DNA of 64,000 nt from Rodentibacter caecimuris. GTDB taxonomy: Bacteria > Pseudomonadota > Gammaproteobacteria > Enterobacterales > Pasteurellaceae. The stretch spans positions 1 through 64,000 of the forward strand of contig MLAA01000012.1 in the NCBI GenBank assembly GCA_001998905.1. Direction: 5' to 3'. This document shows, in pieces, positions 20,474 to 31,885 of this stretch. The position numbers and the translations under genes were made by a program. The stretch's first letter is position 1, and each line of letters starts with the position of its first letter. The notes under the pieces were generated by a model. The model had not been told where the DNA came from. It did no database searches and saw only the letters and a program-made list of their open reading frames with translations.

Positions 20474-21594
20474 TTTTCTCTTTTTTTAAGTTTGTAGATC
20501 AGTTTAATATCCGCACCGATTTGTTCTGTATTGATTAAATCGAATATTGGTGCGTCAGTTAAGGTTGTTAAATGTGTAAGTTGGCATAATCCACGAGCGC
20601 GATCACCCAGTAATTTAGGGGCAATATAAATAACGAGTTCATCAACAACTTGTTGCTCAATTAAACTACCTGCTAAATTTGCACCAGCTTCAACCCAAAG
20701 TTGATTGATTTGTCGCTTCCCCAACTCAAGCATTAAATGTTCTAATGAATAATTGAGTGGCATTTGAATATGTTCGCAAAAATCAGGAAAGTCCGATAAG
20801 TCTCGAGGTGTAGAGCTGACTAACCATACTGGCGAAGTGGTTTCAAATAATCGATGAGCAGGATGAATTTGATGTTGAGAATCTAAAATGATACGCACAG
20901 GCTGGCGAACTTCATTTTTAGGATAAGCTTGCTGTAGCTCTTTTGAAAACTCTTCCCAACGCACATTAAGAGACGGATTATCAGCTAAGACTGTACGCGA
21001 AGTGGATAAAAGTGCGGTCGATTTTGCCCGCATTTTTTGTACATCGGCACGTGCTTTGGTTCCTGTAATCCATTTGCTTTCACCATTTGGCATTGCCGTT
21101 CTTCCGTCTAGACTCATTGCTAATTTAAGTTGAACAAAAGGTTTCCCTGTACGCATACGAGTTAAAAAGCCTGGATTTAAGTCCTCGACTTGTTTTTCCA
21201 GTAAGCCAACTTTACATTCAATTCCTGCCTCTTCCAGCATTTTTAGGCCTTTGCCAGAGACTTGTGGATTTGGATCTTGCTGTGCTGCAATTACTTTTTT
21301 GATCCCCGCTTCAATTAAAGCTAATGCACAGGGCGGCGTACGTCCGTAGTGGGAGCAAGGTTCTAAAGTAACGTAAGCGGTCGCCCCTTTCGCTTTTTTG
21401 CCGGCCTCAGCTAATGCAACACGTTCAGCATGAGGTTGTCCAGCTTTATAATGAAAACCTTTTCCGACAATTTCTCCGTTTTTTACTAATACGCATCCTA
21501 CTGAAGGATTAGGGGAGGTAGTGTATTGTCCCTTGGTGGCTAATTCCAAAGCTAGTTGCATAAATGCTTGATCTTCACAGGAAAATTCTTGCAT
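20467..21594 (-). CDS. ribD: Bifunctional riboflavin biosynthesis deaminase/reductase RibD
   Basis: Carries out the second and third steps of riboflavin synthesis: deamination of the pyrimidinone and reduction of its ribosyl side chain. The 375 residues contain the zinc deaminase motif HAE (55-57) with PC-(8)-C ligands C80 and C89 in PCSHYGRTPPC. A C-terminal NADPH reductase domain follows (VQLKLAMSLDGRTA, ~149-162; LWVEAGANLAGSLI). It lies 2 bases after nrdR; nrdR-ribD is a conserved pair in gamma-proteobacteria. There is no FMN riboswitch directly upstream. Confidence 0.95.
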   Translation of the reverse strand: MQEFSCEDQAFMQLALELATKGQYTTSPNPSVGCVLVKNGEIVGKGFHYKAGQPHAERVALAEAGKKAKGATAYVTLEPCSHYGRTPPCALALIEAGIKKVIAAQQDPNPQVSGKGLKMLEEAGIECKVGLLEKQVEDLNPGFLTRMRTGKPFVQLKLAMSLDGRTAMPNGESKWITGTKARADVQKMRAKSTALLSTSRTVLADNPSLNVRWEEFSKELQQAYPKNEVRQPVRIILDSQHQIHPAHRLFETTSPVWLVSSTPRDLSDFPDFCEHIQMPLNYSLEHLMLELGKRQINQLWVEAGANLAGSLIEQQVVDELVIYIAPKLLGDRARGLCQLTHLTTLTDAPIFDLINTEQIGADIKLIYKLKKREKC

Positions 21595-21596
21595 AG

Positions 21597-22046
21597 TCAG
21601 TCCTTGAGATTTTCAATTTCTTTGCTAAATTGATTAATATCATCAAAACTGAGATAAACTGATGCGAAGCGAATATACGCTACTTTATCCAGTTCTTTTA
21701 ATACGCTCATTGCTAGTTTTCCGACTAATTGACTTGGAACCTCTCGTTCACCAGTCGCTCGTAATTGCAAAATAATATGGCTTATCGCTTTTTCTACATC
21801 ATCAGAGCTAACAGGGCGTTTCTCTAACGCATGATGAATGCCACTGCGTAATTTGTCTTCATTGAAAGGTTCGCGAGTACCGTCGTTTTTAATAATTTTA
21901 GGTACAACAAGCTCGGCGGTTTCAAAGGTAGTAAAACGTTCATGGCAATGACCGCACTCTCGACGACGACGGACTTGATAACCGTCGGAGACTAATCGAC
22001 TATCGATAACTTTAGTTTCTTCAGTGGAGCAAAAAGGGCAACGCAT
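21597..22046 (-). CDS. nrdR: Transcriptional repressor NrdR
   Basis: A nucleotide-sensing repressor of ribonucleotide reductase operons. The 149-residue protein has an N-terminal zinc ribbon with CPFC (3-6) and CGHC (31-34), and an ATP-cone domain (~49-139; [20 protein letters not shown]) that reads ATP/dATP levels. The length is exactly usual for the family. It opens an nrdR-ribD-degS run on the minus strand. Its own regulatory targets (nrd genes) are not in the window. Confidence 0.96.
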   Translation of the reverse strand: MRCPFCSTEETKVIDSRLVSDGYQVRRRRECGHCHERFTTFETAELVVPKIIKNDGTREPFNEDKLRSGIHHALEKRPVSSDDVEKAISHIILQLRATGEREVPSQLVGKLAMSVLKELDKVAYIRFASVYLSFDDINQFSKEIENLKD

Positions 22047-22505
22047 TCGGGATCCTTATATAAAAATGATCCATATTTTAGCAAAAAATCTAAAAATTGA
22101 CGACGAGTAAAATTTGCTATACAGAAATTTCTAATATTTTTTGGTCTTAAAATAATCAATATTTTGCTCTCACTAATATCAATCTAGTGTAATTTGTCAA
22201 CCTAAACTATATCCTCATTTTTTAACATGAAATCTTTGTTAAATTTGATTTAGCTAAGTATTTTGCTATCTTTATCTACATGTTTTCTTCTTCTTTTGGT
22301 GAATTAAGATGAGAGAACTTATCTAAATTAAACCGATTAGAGGCACAAATTGAACAGAGCCACAAAGGAAATCGGGCGATAGAAAGCAGTTAAGCTCGAA
22401 TTAATCTGACAGACACTGGTAATTTTGAATGGGGACTGTCAGATTGGGTTTGATCTTCTGCATATAAAAATATCCATTGAGTATATTTCTCAACGGATAG
22501 TATAT
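22047..22505. other. 459-bp gap between purB end and nrdR start, with a coding-like relic
   Basis: Holds the nrdR promoter region at its right end of reading (22050-22130, AT-rich) and the purB terminator on its left. Between them, one plus-strand frame from 22313 to 22453 reads ENLSKLNRLEAQIEQSHKGN, continues RAIESS, meets one TAA, then reads ARINLTDTGNFEWGLSDWV and a stop. The composition looks protein-like, so this may be the tail of a decayed gene. A perfect 10-bp inverted repeat, AATCTGACAG (22403) and CTGTCAGATT (22436), overlaps it. I recognise no family. Confidence 0.4.
22465..22498 (-). terminator. Terminator after purB
   Basis: On the minus strand ATCCGTTGAG and CTCAATGGAT pair around a 7-nt loop with one G-U-type position, and ATTTTTATA follows. 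It lies 8 bases beyond the purB stop. Confidence 0.85.
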
Positions 22506-23885
<1,380 letters not shown>

Positions 23886-23896
23886 CTAAATTAAAG

Positions 23897-24511
23897 TTAA
23901 AGAGTGGAATAAATGTGTTGTGCGGTCATTAATAGTTTACGCCGAAAAAATAAAATTTGCCATTTGGAACCTCTGACTTGGTGCCATAGTACTGCGCAAC
24001 GGATACCTGCTAGTAAGCAGCTGCGGATTTTATGTTGAATCAGTGGTTGTTGTAAATAATCTGGATTGCCGACGACATTTATACGATTGCCTAGTGGGCT
24101 GATGATATCGACATAAATACCAGCGATAATTGAAAGCATTTGTTCATTGCATAAATCGTAGTAGTCAAGTTGTTCAGATAAGCGCGCGATACGTCGTGCA
24201 AGTTCGTTTTTAGCGTCGGTCTTTTTATTTAATTTAACTTCTAGTGCTAATAAGCTAAGCCAATAGCGAGTGATATGTTGATTGTTCGGAGAACTTAATT
24301 GATTGATTAAGGTTGATAGTCCTAGGCGCAGGTTTTGTATATCTCCACCAAATACCGCCAGGGTATTCTCTGGCTGTGTTTGAAGTAGCGTACTTAGTGT
24401 TGCTTTAAGAGAGGAATCATCAGCATTGCCATTTGTAGCAAGGTGATGAATGATTTGAGCGGACTGACAAACTCCCGCTAAAGCAAGAACAATATCTCGG
24501 TACTTATCCAT
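23897..24511 (-). CDS. hflD: High-frequency lysogenization protein HflD homolog
   Basis: A 204-residue mainly helical protein of the HflD family, which in E. coli is a peripheral inner-membrane protein that binds lambda CII and lowers lysogeny. The N-terminus [20 protein letters not shown] and the C-terminus [28 protein letters not shown] match the family by eye, and the length is usual. purB follows 23 bases later. In most relatives mnmA lies upstream; here the divergent mannitol operon occupies that place, so the locus is rearranged. Confidence 0.9.
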   Translation of the reverse strand: MDKYRDIVLALAGVCQSAQIIHHLATNGNADDSSLKATLSTLLQTQPENTLAVFGGDIQNLRLGLSTLINQLSSPNNQHITRYWLSLLALEVKLNKKTDAKNELARRIARLSEQLDYYDLCNEQMLSIIAGIYVDIISPLGNRINVVGNPDYLQQPLIQHKIRSCLLAGIRCAVLWHQVRGSKWQILFFRRKLLMTAQHIYSTL

Positions 24512-24601
24512 TCTTTGTCATCATAAAAAATTTTGCCGCAATATAGCATTTTTGGCAGTTATTTTGAACTGTTGATTTTACCATTGTATGTTGATTAAAA
24601 A

Positions 24602-24617
24602 TGTGATTTGTATCACA
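24602..24617 (+). promoter_or_regulatory. CRP site 1 upstream of mtlA
   Basis: TGTGATTTGTATCACA has both perfect half-sites (TGTGA-N6-TCACA). Its centre is about 249 bases before the mtlA start and 98 bases before hflD. Confidence 0.85.
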
Positions 24618-24641
24618 AAAAAATATCCTATAAAAGCAAAG

Positions 24642-24657
24642 TGTGATCGGTATCACA
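24642..24657 (+). promoter_or_regulatory. CRP site 2 upstream of mtlA
   Basis: TGTGATCGGTATCACA, again a perfect palindrome, centred 40 bases (about four helical turns) downstream of site 1. Confidence 0.87.
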
Positions 24658-24685
24658 TTTTAAATATTTATAGTGAAAAATATTT

Positions 24686-24701
24686 TGTGATCTTGCTCAC
24701 A
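24686..24701 (+). promoter_or_regulatory. CRP site 3 upstream of mtlA
   Basis: TGTGATCTTGCTCACA, a third perfect palindrome, centred 44 bases after site 2. A TTGACA at 24745-24750 downstream could be the -35 of the mtl promoter, but I see no well-spaced consensus -10. E. coli mtlA also has several CRP sites. Confidence 0.85.
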
Positions 24702-24858
24702 AAAATTTCTAAAATAGTTTTTTCTGCTCATTTTGTTGTGATATTTTGACAGCACTTTTTAGTGTTATAGAGTCGTTATCGCGGTAATGGAGTTTATGTT
24801 CTGCGTGGGCTGAATAACACTATATTTTTACTACCATAATTTTCTTTTAGGAGTTCTT

Positions 24859-26736
24859 ATGCTTTCAGCAAGTGTAAAAGTAAAAATCCAAAGTTTTGGA
24901 CGATTTCTGTCTAATATGGTGATGCCTAATATTGGTGCATTTATTGCTTGGGGGTTTATTACTGCATTATTTATTCCGACAGGTTGGTTGCCGAATGATA
25001 TTTTGGCGAAATTAGTCGGACCGATGATTACCTATTTACTCCCATTATTGATCGGTTATACCGGCGGTAAATTAGTCGGAGGAGATCGTGGTGCGGTAGT
25101 CGGGGCCATTACGACGGCGGGAGTGATTATTGGAACGGATATTCCGATGTTTTTAGGTGCAATGATCGCAGGCCCGACTGGTGGTTGGGTGATTAAACGT
25201 TTTGATAAATGGGTAGAAGGCAGAATTAAAAGTGGTTTCGAGATGCTGGTGAATAATTTTTCGTCCGGTATTATTGGTATGATTTTGGCTATTGTGTTTT
25301 TTTGGGTTATCGGACCTGTTGTTAAATCATTAACTGAAGTTTTAGCGGCTGGGGTAAAAGTCTTAGTTGAGAATAATGTTTTACCTTTAACATCTATTTT
25401 TGTAGAACCAGCAAAAATTCTTTTCCTGAATAATGCAATTAATCATGGTATTTTTTCTCCTTTAGGAATTCAGCAATCACAGGAATTTGGACAGTCAGTT
25501 TTCTTTTTAATTGAAGCGAATCCAGGGCCTGGTTTAGGTATTTTATTGGCATATATTTTCTTTGGTAGAGGATCGGCTAAACAGACTGCAGGTGGAGCCG
25601 CCGTGATTCATTTTTTAGGTGGAATTCACGAAATTTATTTTCCTTATGTATTGATGAATCCACGGTTATTGCTTGCGGTAATTGCTGGTGGAATGTTTGG
25701 TGTATTCACGCTAACTTTATTTAATGCAGGTTTAGTTGCGCCGGCATCTCCAGGATCAATTATCGCGGTGTTAATAATGACACCTAAAGCTTCAGTGGTT
25801 GGTGTGATTGCATCTGTTATCGTTTCTTGTACGGTATCTTTTATCTTGGCTGCATTGTTATTAAAATGGCAAAAACAAGATTCTAGAAATTTAGAAGAAA
25901 TGCAAGCTGCTTCTAAAGCGATGAAATCACCGAATACGGTACAAAATACCATTACTGACTATCAGGGATTGAAAAAAATCTTTGTTTCTTGTGATGCTGG
26001 AATGGGATCTAGTGCAATGGGCGCTAGTATGTTGCGTAAAAAAGTAAATGAGGCAGGTTTAGCTCTTGAGGTAACGAATGTTGCCATTAATGATTTACCG
26101 GAAGATGCTCGCTTAGTGATTACTCATCAGGATTTAACTTTAAGAGCAAAAAAACAAGTGCCTAATGCTATGCATTTATCCTTATCTAATTTTTTAGATA
26201 ATAAATTTTATGACAGTTTAGTGCAGGATTTAAAGGCACAGCTTGATATTACTTCTGATAAATCATCCGTTCAATCAGTACAACAAATTGAAGTTAATGG
26301 CACAAAATTCAGTTTAACGGCAGATCAAATTTTCTTAGGGTTGAAAGCTGAGAATAAAGAACAAGCGATTCGTTTTGCGGGAGAGCAGTTAGTGAAAGCC
26401 GGTTTTGTGGAAAATAGTTATGTTGATGCGATGTTTGAACGTGAAAAATTGGTTTCGACCTATCTAGGTGAGGGAGTGGCTGTACCACACGGTACGGTAG
26501 AAGCAAAAGATTCCGTCATTACAACTGGAATTGTTGTTTGCCAATACCCGGAAGGTGTTCGATTTAATGATGAGGAAGATGGCATCGCTAAATTAGTCAT
26601 AGGAGTTGCAGCTAAGAATAATGAGCATATTCAGGTAGTATCAGCGATTACTAATGCTCTTGATAGTGAAGAAGCTATTGAAATTTTAACGACAACAACT
26701 AATGTGGACAAAGTATTGGAATTATTACGCGATTAG
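24859..26736 (+). CDS. mtlA: PTS mannitol permease, EIICBA (MtlA)
   Basis: Transports mannitol across the inner membrane and phosphorylates it to mannitol-1-phosphate. The 625 residues hold three domains in order: EIIC (1-~345, about six or more helices; GAFIAWGFITALFIPTGW), EIIB with phospho-cysteine C378 in FVSCDAGMGSSAMG, and EIIA with phospho-histidine H544 in VAVPHGTVEAKD. All catalytic residues are present and the length matches E. coli MtlA (637). AGGAG precedes the ATG. Multiple CRP sites lie upstream and mtlD and mtlR follow. Confidence 0.97.
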   Translation: MLSASVKVKIQSFGRFLSNMVMPNIGAFIAWGFITALFIPTGWLPNDILAKLVGPMITYLLPLLIGYTGGKLVGGDRGAVVGAITTAGVIIGTDIPMFLGAMIAGPTGGWVIKRFDKWVEGRIKSGFEMLVNNFSSGIIGMILAIVFFWVIGPVVKSLTEVLAAGVKVLVENNVLPLTSIFVEPAKILFLNNAINHGIFSPLGIQQSQEFGQSVFFLIEANPGPGLGILLAYIFFGRGSAKQTAGGAAVIHFLGGIHEIYFPYVLMNPRLLLAVIAGGMFGVFTLTLFNAGLVAPASPGSIIAVLIMTPKASVVGVIASVIVSCTVSFILAALLLKWQKQDSRNLEEMQAASKAMKSPNTVQNTITDYQGLKKIFVSCDAGMGSSAMGASMLRKKVNEAGLALEVTNVAINDLPEDARLVITHQDLTLRAKKQVPNAMHLSLSNFLDNKFYDSLVQDLKAQLDITSDKSSVQSVQQIEVNGTKFSLTADQIFLGLKAENKEQAIRFAGEQLVKAGFVENSYVDAMFEREKLVSTYLGEGVAVPHGTVEAKDSVITTGIVVCQYPEGVRFNDEEDGIAKLVIGVAAKNNEHIQVVSAITNALDSEEAIEILTTTTNVDKVLELLRD

Positions 26737-26802
26737 ACATGAAAGTGCGGTCGTTTTCGGCGGTGTTTTATGCTGCCTATAATTGAAATTCGGAGTTATA
26801 AA

Positions 26803-27951
26803 ATGAAAGCGTTACATTTTGGTGCCGGTAATATCGGCAGAGGGTTTATCGGCAAATTATTAGCGGATAGCGGAATTCAGGTTATTTTTGCCGACGTAAA
26901 TGACAAGATTATCGAGCTATTGCAAAATCAGCAATCCTATAATGTGAAAATTGTGGGAGATAGCATCAATGCGGTAGAGCGTGTATGTAATGTAACTGGG
27001 GTTAATTCTAAAGATGAACAAGCCGTTATTGATTTATTTAATCAGGTGGATTTAGTTACGACCGCAGTAGGACCAAATGTGTTGAAAATTATTGCTGCGA
27101 TAATTGCAAAAGGTATTGCAGCGCGGTTATCGGCAGGAAATGAAAGACCGTTGAATATTATTGCTTGTGAGAATATGGTACGCGGTACGACATTTCTAAA
27201 AGAGCAGGTTTTTGCTCATTTATCATCTTCATTACACGTTCAGGCCGAATCTTTAATTGGCTTTGTAGATTCTGCCGTAGATCGTATTGTACCGCCGGTT
27301 CAAATTGACGAAAACGATCCGCTGTTGGTTACGGTGGAAGAGTTTAGCGAATGGATTGTGGATGTAACACAATTTAAGGGGGATATCCCTAATATTAGGG
27401 GAATGGAAAAAACTGACAATTTAATGGCATTTGTTGAACGTAAATTATTTACTTTAAATACGGGGCATGCGACTACCGCTTATCTGGGAAAAGTCAAAGG
27501 TTATCAATTTGTAAAAGAAAGTATTGAGGATGAGGGGATTAAATCGCAAGTTCAAGCGACAATGCAAGAAAGTGGTGAGGTTTTAATTCGTCGTTATGGA
27601 TTTGATCCTGCTACTCATCAAGCATATATTGAAAAAATTCTTAAACGTTTTGCAAACCCTTATTTGACAGATGATGTTGATCGTGTTGGACGTGAGCCTT
27701 TGCGTAAACTCAGTTATAACGATCGTTTAATTAAACCGTTGCGTGGTACTTTGGAGTATGACTTAGAAAATCAATATTTAATTAGAGCGATTGCAGCTGC
27801 TCTAGCTTACCGCAATGAACGAGATCCTCAAGCATTAGAGCTAGCTAATTCGTTAGAAAAACAAGGGGTTGTTGACACAATACGACAATATACTGAATTA
27901 ACTGATGAAAGTATTATTCGACAGATAGAAAAGGCTTATTACGGCGAATAA
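26803..27951 (+). CDS. mtlD: Mannitol-1-phosphate 5-dehydrogenase MtlD
   Basis: Oxidises mannitol-1-phosphate to fructose-6-phosphate with NAD+. The 382 residues begin [20 protein letters not shown], where GAGNIGRG is the NAD-binding loop; the polyol dehydrogenase core follows ([20 protein letters not shown]). The start was set at 26803, behind a CGGAG ribosome site, because this matches E. coli MtlD in sequence and length (382); a longer frame from 26770 adds 11 unconserved residues. It lies 66 bases after mtlA with an uptake sequence in the spacer. Confidence 0.96.
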   Translation: MKALHFGAGNIGRGFIGKLLADSGIQVIFADVNDKIIELLQNQQSYNVKIVGDSINAVERVCNVTGVNSKDEQAVIDLFNQVDLVTTAVGPNVLKIIAAIIAKGIAARLSAGNERPLNIIACENMVRGTTFLKEQVFAHLSSSLHVQAESLIGFVDSAVDRIVPPVQIDENDPLLVTVEEFSEWIVDVTQFKGDIPNIRGMEKTDNLMAFVERKLFTLNTGHATTAYLGKVKGYQFVKESIEDEGIKSQVQATMQESGEVLIRRYGFDPATHQAYIEKILKRFANPYLTDDVDRVGREPLRKLSYNDRLIKPLRGTLEYDLENQYLIRAIAAALAYRNERDPQALELANSLEKQGVVDTIRQYTELTDESIIRQIEKAYYGE

Positions 27952-27962
27952 TGTAAAGGAGT

Positions 27963-27999
27963 GATTGAATCGCTGTGATGACGCGGTTCAATCATTTTT
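27963..27999 (+). terminator. Hairpin between mtlD and mtlR
   Basis: GATTGAATCGC and GCGGTTCAATC pair with one bulged position on each side around a 9-nt loop, followed by ATTTTTATTT. Because mtlR lies just downstream it may act as a partial terminator that lowers mtlR expression. An uptake-like GAGTGCGGTC follows. Confidence 0.65.
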
Positions 28000-28032
28000 A
28001 TTTAGAGTGCGGTCAATTTTAAAGGGATTTTT

Positions 28033-28542
28033 ATGTCATCGGATATTGTGTATGAAAAATTAGATGAAACGGTTTCAGTGCGGGGATTTATTACCGCTTC
28101 GGTGATGGTTTTTGATGAGGCAGTAAACGGGCTAATTAATCGAGTTTTTCGCAAAACAGATTTTGCAGTGCAATCAGTTGTGGATTCTCTGTTTGAAACC
28201 TCTGGTCCTTTATCAGATTTGTCCATTCGTCTTAAAGTATTAGTTGGGCTAGGCATTATCGAACATCGGATTTTTGAAGATATTCATCACTTTATCGATT
28301 TGAAAGAACAATTAAATAATGATGAAAAAGAGCATACTTTTAGTGCCTGGATTATTATTGAGTTTGCCCGTCAACTTCATACGCTAACTAACAAGGAATA
28401 TCTTGATTTTATAGAGGAAGAACCAAGCGAATCTCTGCTCTATCAAATGAAGAAACAACGTAGAGAAAAGTTAATCCGCTCCTGTTTAACTCTGAGTGTA
28501 ACGGATATCTATGAACAATTAAATGTAGATAGTCCGTTATAG
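28033..28542 (+). CDS. mtlR: Mannitol operon repressor MtlR
   Basis: Represses the mtl operon in the absence of mannitol. The 169-residue, mainly helical protein shows family features: GFITASVMVFDEAVNGLINR (~18-37), PLSDLSIRLKVLVGLGII (~59-76) and a C-terminal block ending with VTDIYEQL. The E. coli protein is 195 residues, so this one is somewhat short, as in other Pasteurellaceae relatives I would expect. It completes mtlADR in the usual order and stops 6 bases from the convergent dusC. Confidence 0.88.
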   Translation: MSSDIVYEKLDETVSVRGFITASVMVFDEAVNGLINRVFRKTDFAVQSVVDSLFETSGPLSDLSIRLKVLVGLGIIEHRIFEDIHHFIDLKEQLNNDEKEHTFSAWIIIEFARQLHTLTNKEYLDFIEEEPSESLLYQMKKQRREKLIRSCLTLSVTDIYEQLNVDSPL

Positions 28543-28548
28543 CTAACT

Positions 28549-29484
28549 TTACACAAAATGTTCTAGACGTTGTTTTAGGTCTTCTGCGGTTTGACAAGTT
28601 TTGAGGTGTTCAAAAAGAGCTTCCGCTTGCGGATATTCTTTATTTAAATAACGCAACCATTGTTTAATTCGCGCAACATGATAGAAGCCTGAATCATACC
28701 AATTTTCCATTTGAGCATATTTGCATAGTAATGTCTGAACTGCCGACCAATCCATTTTGAGTGCGTTATTTTTGAGTACCAAACTTAAATTCGGAATATT
28801 TAAAGCCCCGCGTCCAACCATTAAATCATCGCAACCTGTAATTTTTAGACAATTTTGAGCGTCTTGCCAGTGCCAGATCTCACCGTTAGCGATTACTGGT
28901 ATTTGTAGTTTTTGACGAATTTCATTGATTTTTGTCCAATTAATTCGATCGGGACGGTAACCGTCAGTTTTAGTTCTGGCGTGGACAGTAATTTCCGACG
29001 CTCCACCCTGTTGTACCGCATCTGCGATTTCAAGGGCTTGTGAATCTGAGTCCCAACCTAAACGTACTTTGACACTAAGAGGCTGATTGTTTGGAATAGC
29101 TTGCCGAAGGGCATTGGTTGCCTGGTAAATCAATTCGGGTTGTTTTAGCAATGCGGCACCGCCTTGGCTGCCGTTTACTGTCTTTGATGGACAGCCGCAG
29201 TTAAAGTCAATGCCGTGTGAGCCTAATTTTATGGCTCGTTGCGCATTTTCTGCCAAATAGTCGGGGTGTTGACCTAGTAATTGAACTCTAACAGGTGTAC
29301 CGGATAAGGTATAGCCTTGGTGATGTAACTCAGGGCAAAGGCGATAGAATACTTTGTCAGGAAGAACTTGATTCATAACACGCACAAATTCGGTAATGCA
29401 AAGATCATATTGATTTATTTCAGTAAGCAAACGGCGTACGAAAGGATCTAGTACGCCTTGCATTGGAGCGAGAATAATACGCAT
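28549..29484 (-). CDS. dusC: tRNA-dihydrouridine(16) synthase DusC
   Basis: A flavoenzyme that reduces uridine 16 in the D-loop of tRNA. The 311 residues open with [20 protein letters not shown], the FMN-binding Dus motif. They contain the catalytic cysteine in [19 protein letters not shown] (~96-114), VKVRLGWDS (~138-146) and the NGEIW block (~201-205). Against the three Dus paralogs, the APMQGVLD start and length near 310 point to DusC. It lies 10 bases after djlA on the same strand. Confidence 0.92.
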   Translation of the reverse strand: MRIILAPMQGVLDPFVRRLLTEINQYDLCITEFVRVMNQVLPDKVFYRLCPELHHQGYTLSGTPVRVQLLGQHPDYLAENAQRAIKLGSHGIDFNCGCPSKTVNGSQGGAALLKQPELIYQATNALRQAIPNNQPLSVKVRLGWDSDSQALEIADAVQQGGASEITVHARTKTDGYRPDRINWTKINEIRQKLQIPVIANGEIWHWQDAQNCLKITGCDDLMVGRGALNIPNLSLVLKNNALKMDWSAVQTLLCKYAQMENWYDSGFYHVARIKQWLRYLNKEYPQAEALFEHLKTCQTAEDLKQRLEHFV

Positions 29485-29494
29485 AGAGAAAGGA

Positions 29495-30373
29495 TTATTT
29501 CCAACCTTTTGATTTACAAATCAAGTCATAAGCTGCTTGAATTTGTTGCGCTTTCTCTTTGGCGATTTCCAACATTTCTTGTGGCAATCCTTTTGCTAGT
29601 AATTTATCAGGATGATGTTCGTTCATTAGTCGGCGGTAAGCTCGTTTGACGGTATTACGATCATCGTTTGCGGCGACACCTAGGACTTTATAAGCTGCTT
29701 CCAAGGTTGGGCCCGATGATTGATATTGTCCTTGATAGTTGCCTTGTTGCTGATATTGATAGTTACCTTGATTCTGATAGCTGTTGTTTTGCTGATACTG
29801 GCGATAAAATCCTCCATGAGTAAATTGACGTGCTGCCATTTCCATTGCCAGCATTTGATCGAACTGCATTCGAGAAAGCCCTAACTCTTCTGCGACGATA
29901 TATAAAACTTCTTGTTCGTTTTGGTGCAGTTCTGAATCTGAAAATGCTGCTTGGACTTGAACATGTAAAAACATTCTTAATAAATCGGCACGTTGTCCGC
30001 ATCCAATGCGAAATTCACGCATTACTTGGCGTAACGGAAAATCGGTTTCTTTACCGCGTTGAAATGCTTCTCTGGCTAATTTACGCCCGGCATCATCTAA
30101 TTGCATTTGAGCCATCAGTTGATTTGCTAACTGAATATCGACTTCTGTTACTCGCCCTTTAGATTTACTTAAATGACCTAGTACGGCGAAGGTTGTTTGC
30201 ATAAAAAGTGTTTGTCGGGTAGTTTTTCTAGAAAAAAAGCTGGAACTGACTGAGCCTAATTCATACAATTTTTTGTCTGCAATTGAACCTAAAATTAATC
30301 CGGCAATAGCACCAAAAAAACCGGCCATTTTCCAACCAATGAATATGCCCAATATTTTCCCGATAAAATTCAT
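29495..30373 (-). CDS. djlA: Co-chaperone DjlA
   Basis: A membrane-anchored J-domain partner of DnaK. The 292 residues have a short N-terminal membrane segment with glycine-rich dimerisation face ([20 protein letters not shown], ~5-24). A TerB-like acidic domain follows (~55-190), then a glutamine- and tyrosine-rich linker (~195-222) and a C-terminal J domain (~227-292) with the essential HPD in [10 protein letters not shown]. The order is diagnostic of DjlA. The glutamine/asparagine-rich linker is low-complexity and may vary among strains. An uptake sequence lies just upstream. Confidence 0.94.
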   Translation of the reverse strand: MNFIGKILGIFIGWKMAGFFGAIAGLILGSIADKKLYELGSVSSSFFSRKTTRQTLFMQTTFAVLGHLSKSKGRVTEVDIQLANQLMAQMQLDDAGRKLAREAFQRGKETDFPLRQVMREFRIGCGQRADLLRMFLHVQVQAAFSDSELHQNEQEVLYIVAEELGLSRMQFDQMLAMEMAARQFTHGGFYRQYQQNNSYQNQGNYQYQQQGNYQGQYQSSGPTLEAAYKVLGVAANDDRNTVKRAYRRLMNEHHPDKLLAKGLPQEMLEIAKEKAQQIQAAYDLICKSKGWK

Positions 30374-30438
30374 TTTGTTCTCCCAAAAGTGCGGTCAGAA
30401 TTTTCTGTAAATAATGCTGTATTTTGATTTCTCAAGGG

Positions 30439-31083
30439 TTAGATAATACCGTATTGTTCACGATAGTGTTGCATTGCTGGTAAATATTGCTGATATTGTT
30501 GTTCTTGTTTGATGAATTGCATTAAATCATCAAAATCGATAATAGATAGGATACGACATTGATAATCCCGTTCGATCTCTTGAATTGCCGATAGTTCGCC
30601 TCTACCTTTTTCTTTACGGTTGAGTGCGATTAATACAGTACTTAATGTTGCGCCGTTTTCTTCAATTAATGCCATTGATTCTCGAATAGCAGTACCAGCG
30701 GTAATCACATCGTCAACTAATAATACTTGTCCTTTTAATGGGCTACCGATTAAATTTCCTCCTTCACCATGATCTTTCGTTTCTTTACGGTTAAAACAGA
30801 CAGGTTTATTGAGTTTAAATCGATTGAATAATGCAACAGAAAGTGTTGTACCAATTGGGATACCTTTATAGGCTGGTCCAAAAATAACATCAAAATCGAC
30901 CGCACTTTTCTGTATAGCTTGAGCATAAAATTCACCTAGTCGGGCAAGATCCTCACCACTATTAAATAACCCTGCATTGAAAAAATATGGGCTTTGACGA
31001 CCTGATTTTAAAGTAAATTCACCAAATTTTAATACGTTACGACTTAATGCAAAGCGAATAAATTCAATTTTATAGTTTTCCAT
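30439..31083 (-). CDS. pyrE: Orotate phosphoribosyltransferase PyrE
   Basis: Joins orotate to PRPP, giving OMP in pyrimidine synthesis. The 214 residues show [18 protein letters not shown] (~22-39), the FGPAYKGIP block (~69-77), the flexible loop [13 protein letters not shown] (~97-109) and the PRPP-binding motif [13 protein letters not shown] (~120-132). The length is exactly usual. It lies 12 bases after rph, a gene pair conserved across gamma-proteobacteria, where rph translation affects pyrE expression. An uptake sequence lies inside near 30899. Confidence 0.97.
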   Translation of the reverse strand: MENYKIEFIRFALSRNVLKFGEFTLKSGRQSPYFFNAGLFNSGEDLARLGEFYAQAIQKSAVDFDVIFGPAYKGIPIGTTLSVALFNRFKLNKPVCFNRKETKDHGEGGNLIGSPLKGQVLLVDDVITAGTAIRESMALIEENGATLSTVLIALNRKEKGRGELSAIQEIERDYQCRILSIIDFDDLMQFIKQEQQYQQYLPAMQHYREQYGII

Positions 31084-31095
31084 TTTTTCTCTATC

Positions 31096-31812
31096 CTATT
31101 TTTCCAGTGCTTCTCGTTGTATCGCAAAAATTTGTTCGCATCCTTGTTTGGCTAATGCTAGTAATTGTAAGAGTTCATCGTGGCTGAAAGGTTCACCTTC
31201 TGCCGTACCCTGAACTTCAATCATTCTGCCGTCTTCTGTCATAACGATATTCATATCTGTTTCTGCAGTAGAATCTTCGATATATTCTAAATCGCATACT
31301 GCTTGACCTTCTACGATACCGACTGAAATTGCGGAGACTAATCCTTTTATTGGATTAGTTTTAAGTGTTCCTTGAGCCAGTAAATATTGAACAGCATCAC
31401 ATAGTGCAACTGCAGCCCCGCTAATCGCTGCGGTGCGTGTACCCCCATCCGCTTGGATAACATCGCAATCTAATGTGATAGAACGCTCACCAAGGGCACT
31501 CAAGTCTATCATTGCTCGTAACGAACGGGCAATTAATCGCTGAATTTCCATTGTGCGCCCGGTTTGCTTGCCTTTGGCTGCTTCACGTTGCATACGACTG
31601 TGTGTGGAGCGAGGTAACATTCCGTATTCTGCAGTAACCCAACCTTGATTTTGACCTTTTAAAAAACGCGGTACGCTTTCGTCGATACTAGCGGTACAAA
31701 GTACTTTAGTATCACCAAATTCGACTAAAACCGAACCTTCTGCATGTTTAGTATAATTTCTAGTAATTTGCATTGGACGGGGTTGATTATTTTCTCTATT
31801 ATTCGGGCGCAT
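31096..31812 (-). CDS. rph: Ribonuclease PH
   Basis: A phosphate-dependent 3'-to-5' exonuclease that trims tRNA precursors. The 238 residues open [20 protein letters not shown] and include [19 protein letters not shown] (~34-52), [20 protein letters not shown] (~74-93) and the catalytic acidic block [18 protein letters not shown] (~116-133). The full length (238) indicates an active enzyme, unlike the truncated rph of E. coli K-12. The rph-pyrE operon is conserved. Confidence 0.97.
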   Translation of the reverse strand: MRPNNRENNQPRPMQITRNYTKHAEGSVLVEFGDTKVLCTASIDESVPRFLKGQNQGWVTAEYGMLPRSTHSRMQREAAKGKQTGRTMEIQRLIARSLRAMIDLSALGERSITLDCDVIQADGGTRTAAISGAAVALCDAVQYLLAQGTLKTNPIKGLVSAISVGIVEGQAVCDLEYIEDSTAETDMNIVMTEDGRMIEVQGTAEGEPFSHDELLQLLALAKQGCEQIFAIQREALEK

Positions 31813-31843
31813 TAGAACTCCTTAAAATTTCTATATAATGTGT

Positions 31844-31876
31844 AAATAAAAAAGCGCACTATTCTAGCACGCTTTT
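31844..31876 (-). terminator. Terminator after the SulP gene
   Basis: On the minus strand AAAGCGTGC and GTGCGCTTT pair (with wobbles) around a 7-nt loop, then TTTTTTATTT follows, 10 bases beyond the stop. Confidence 0.75.
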
Positions 31877-31885
31877 AATCACTGT

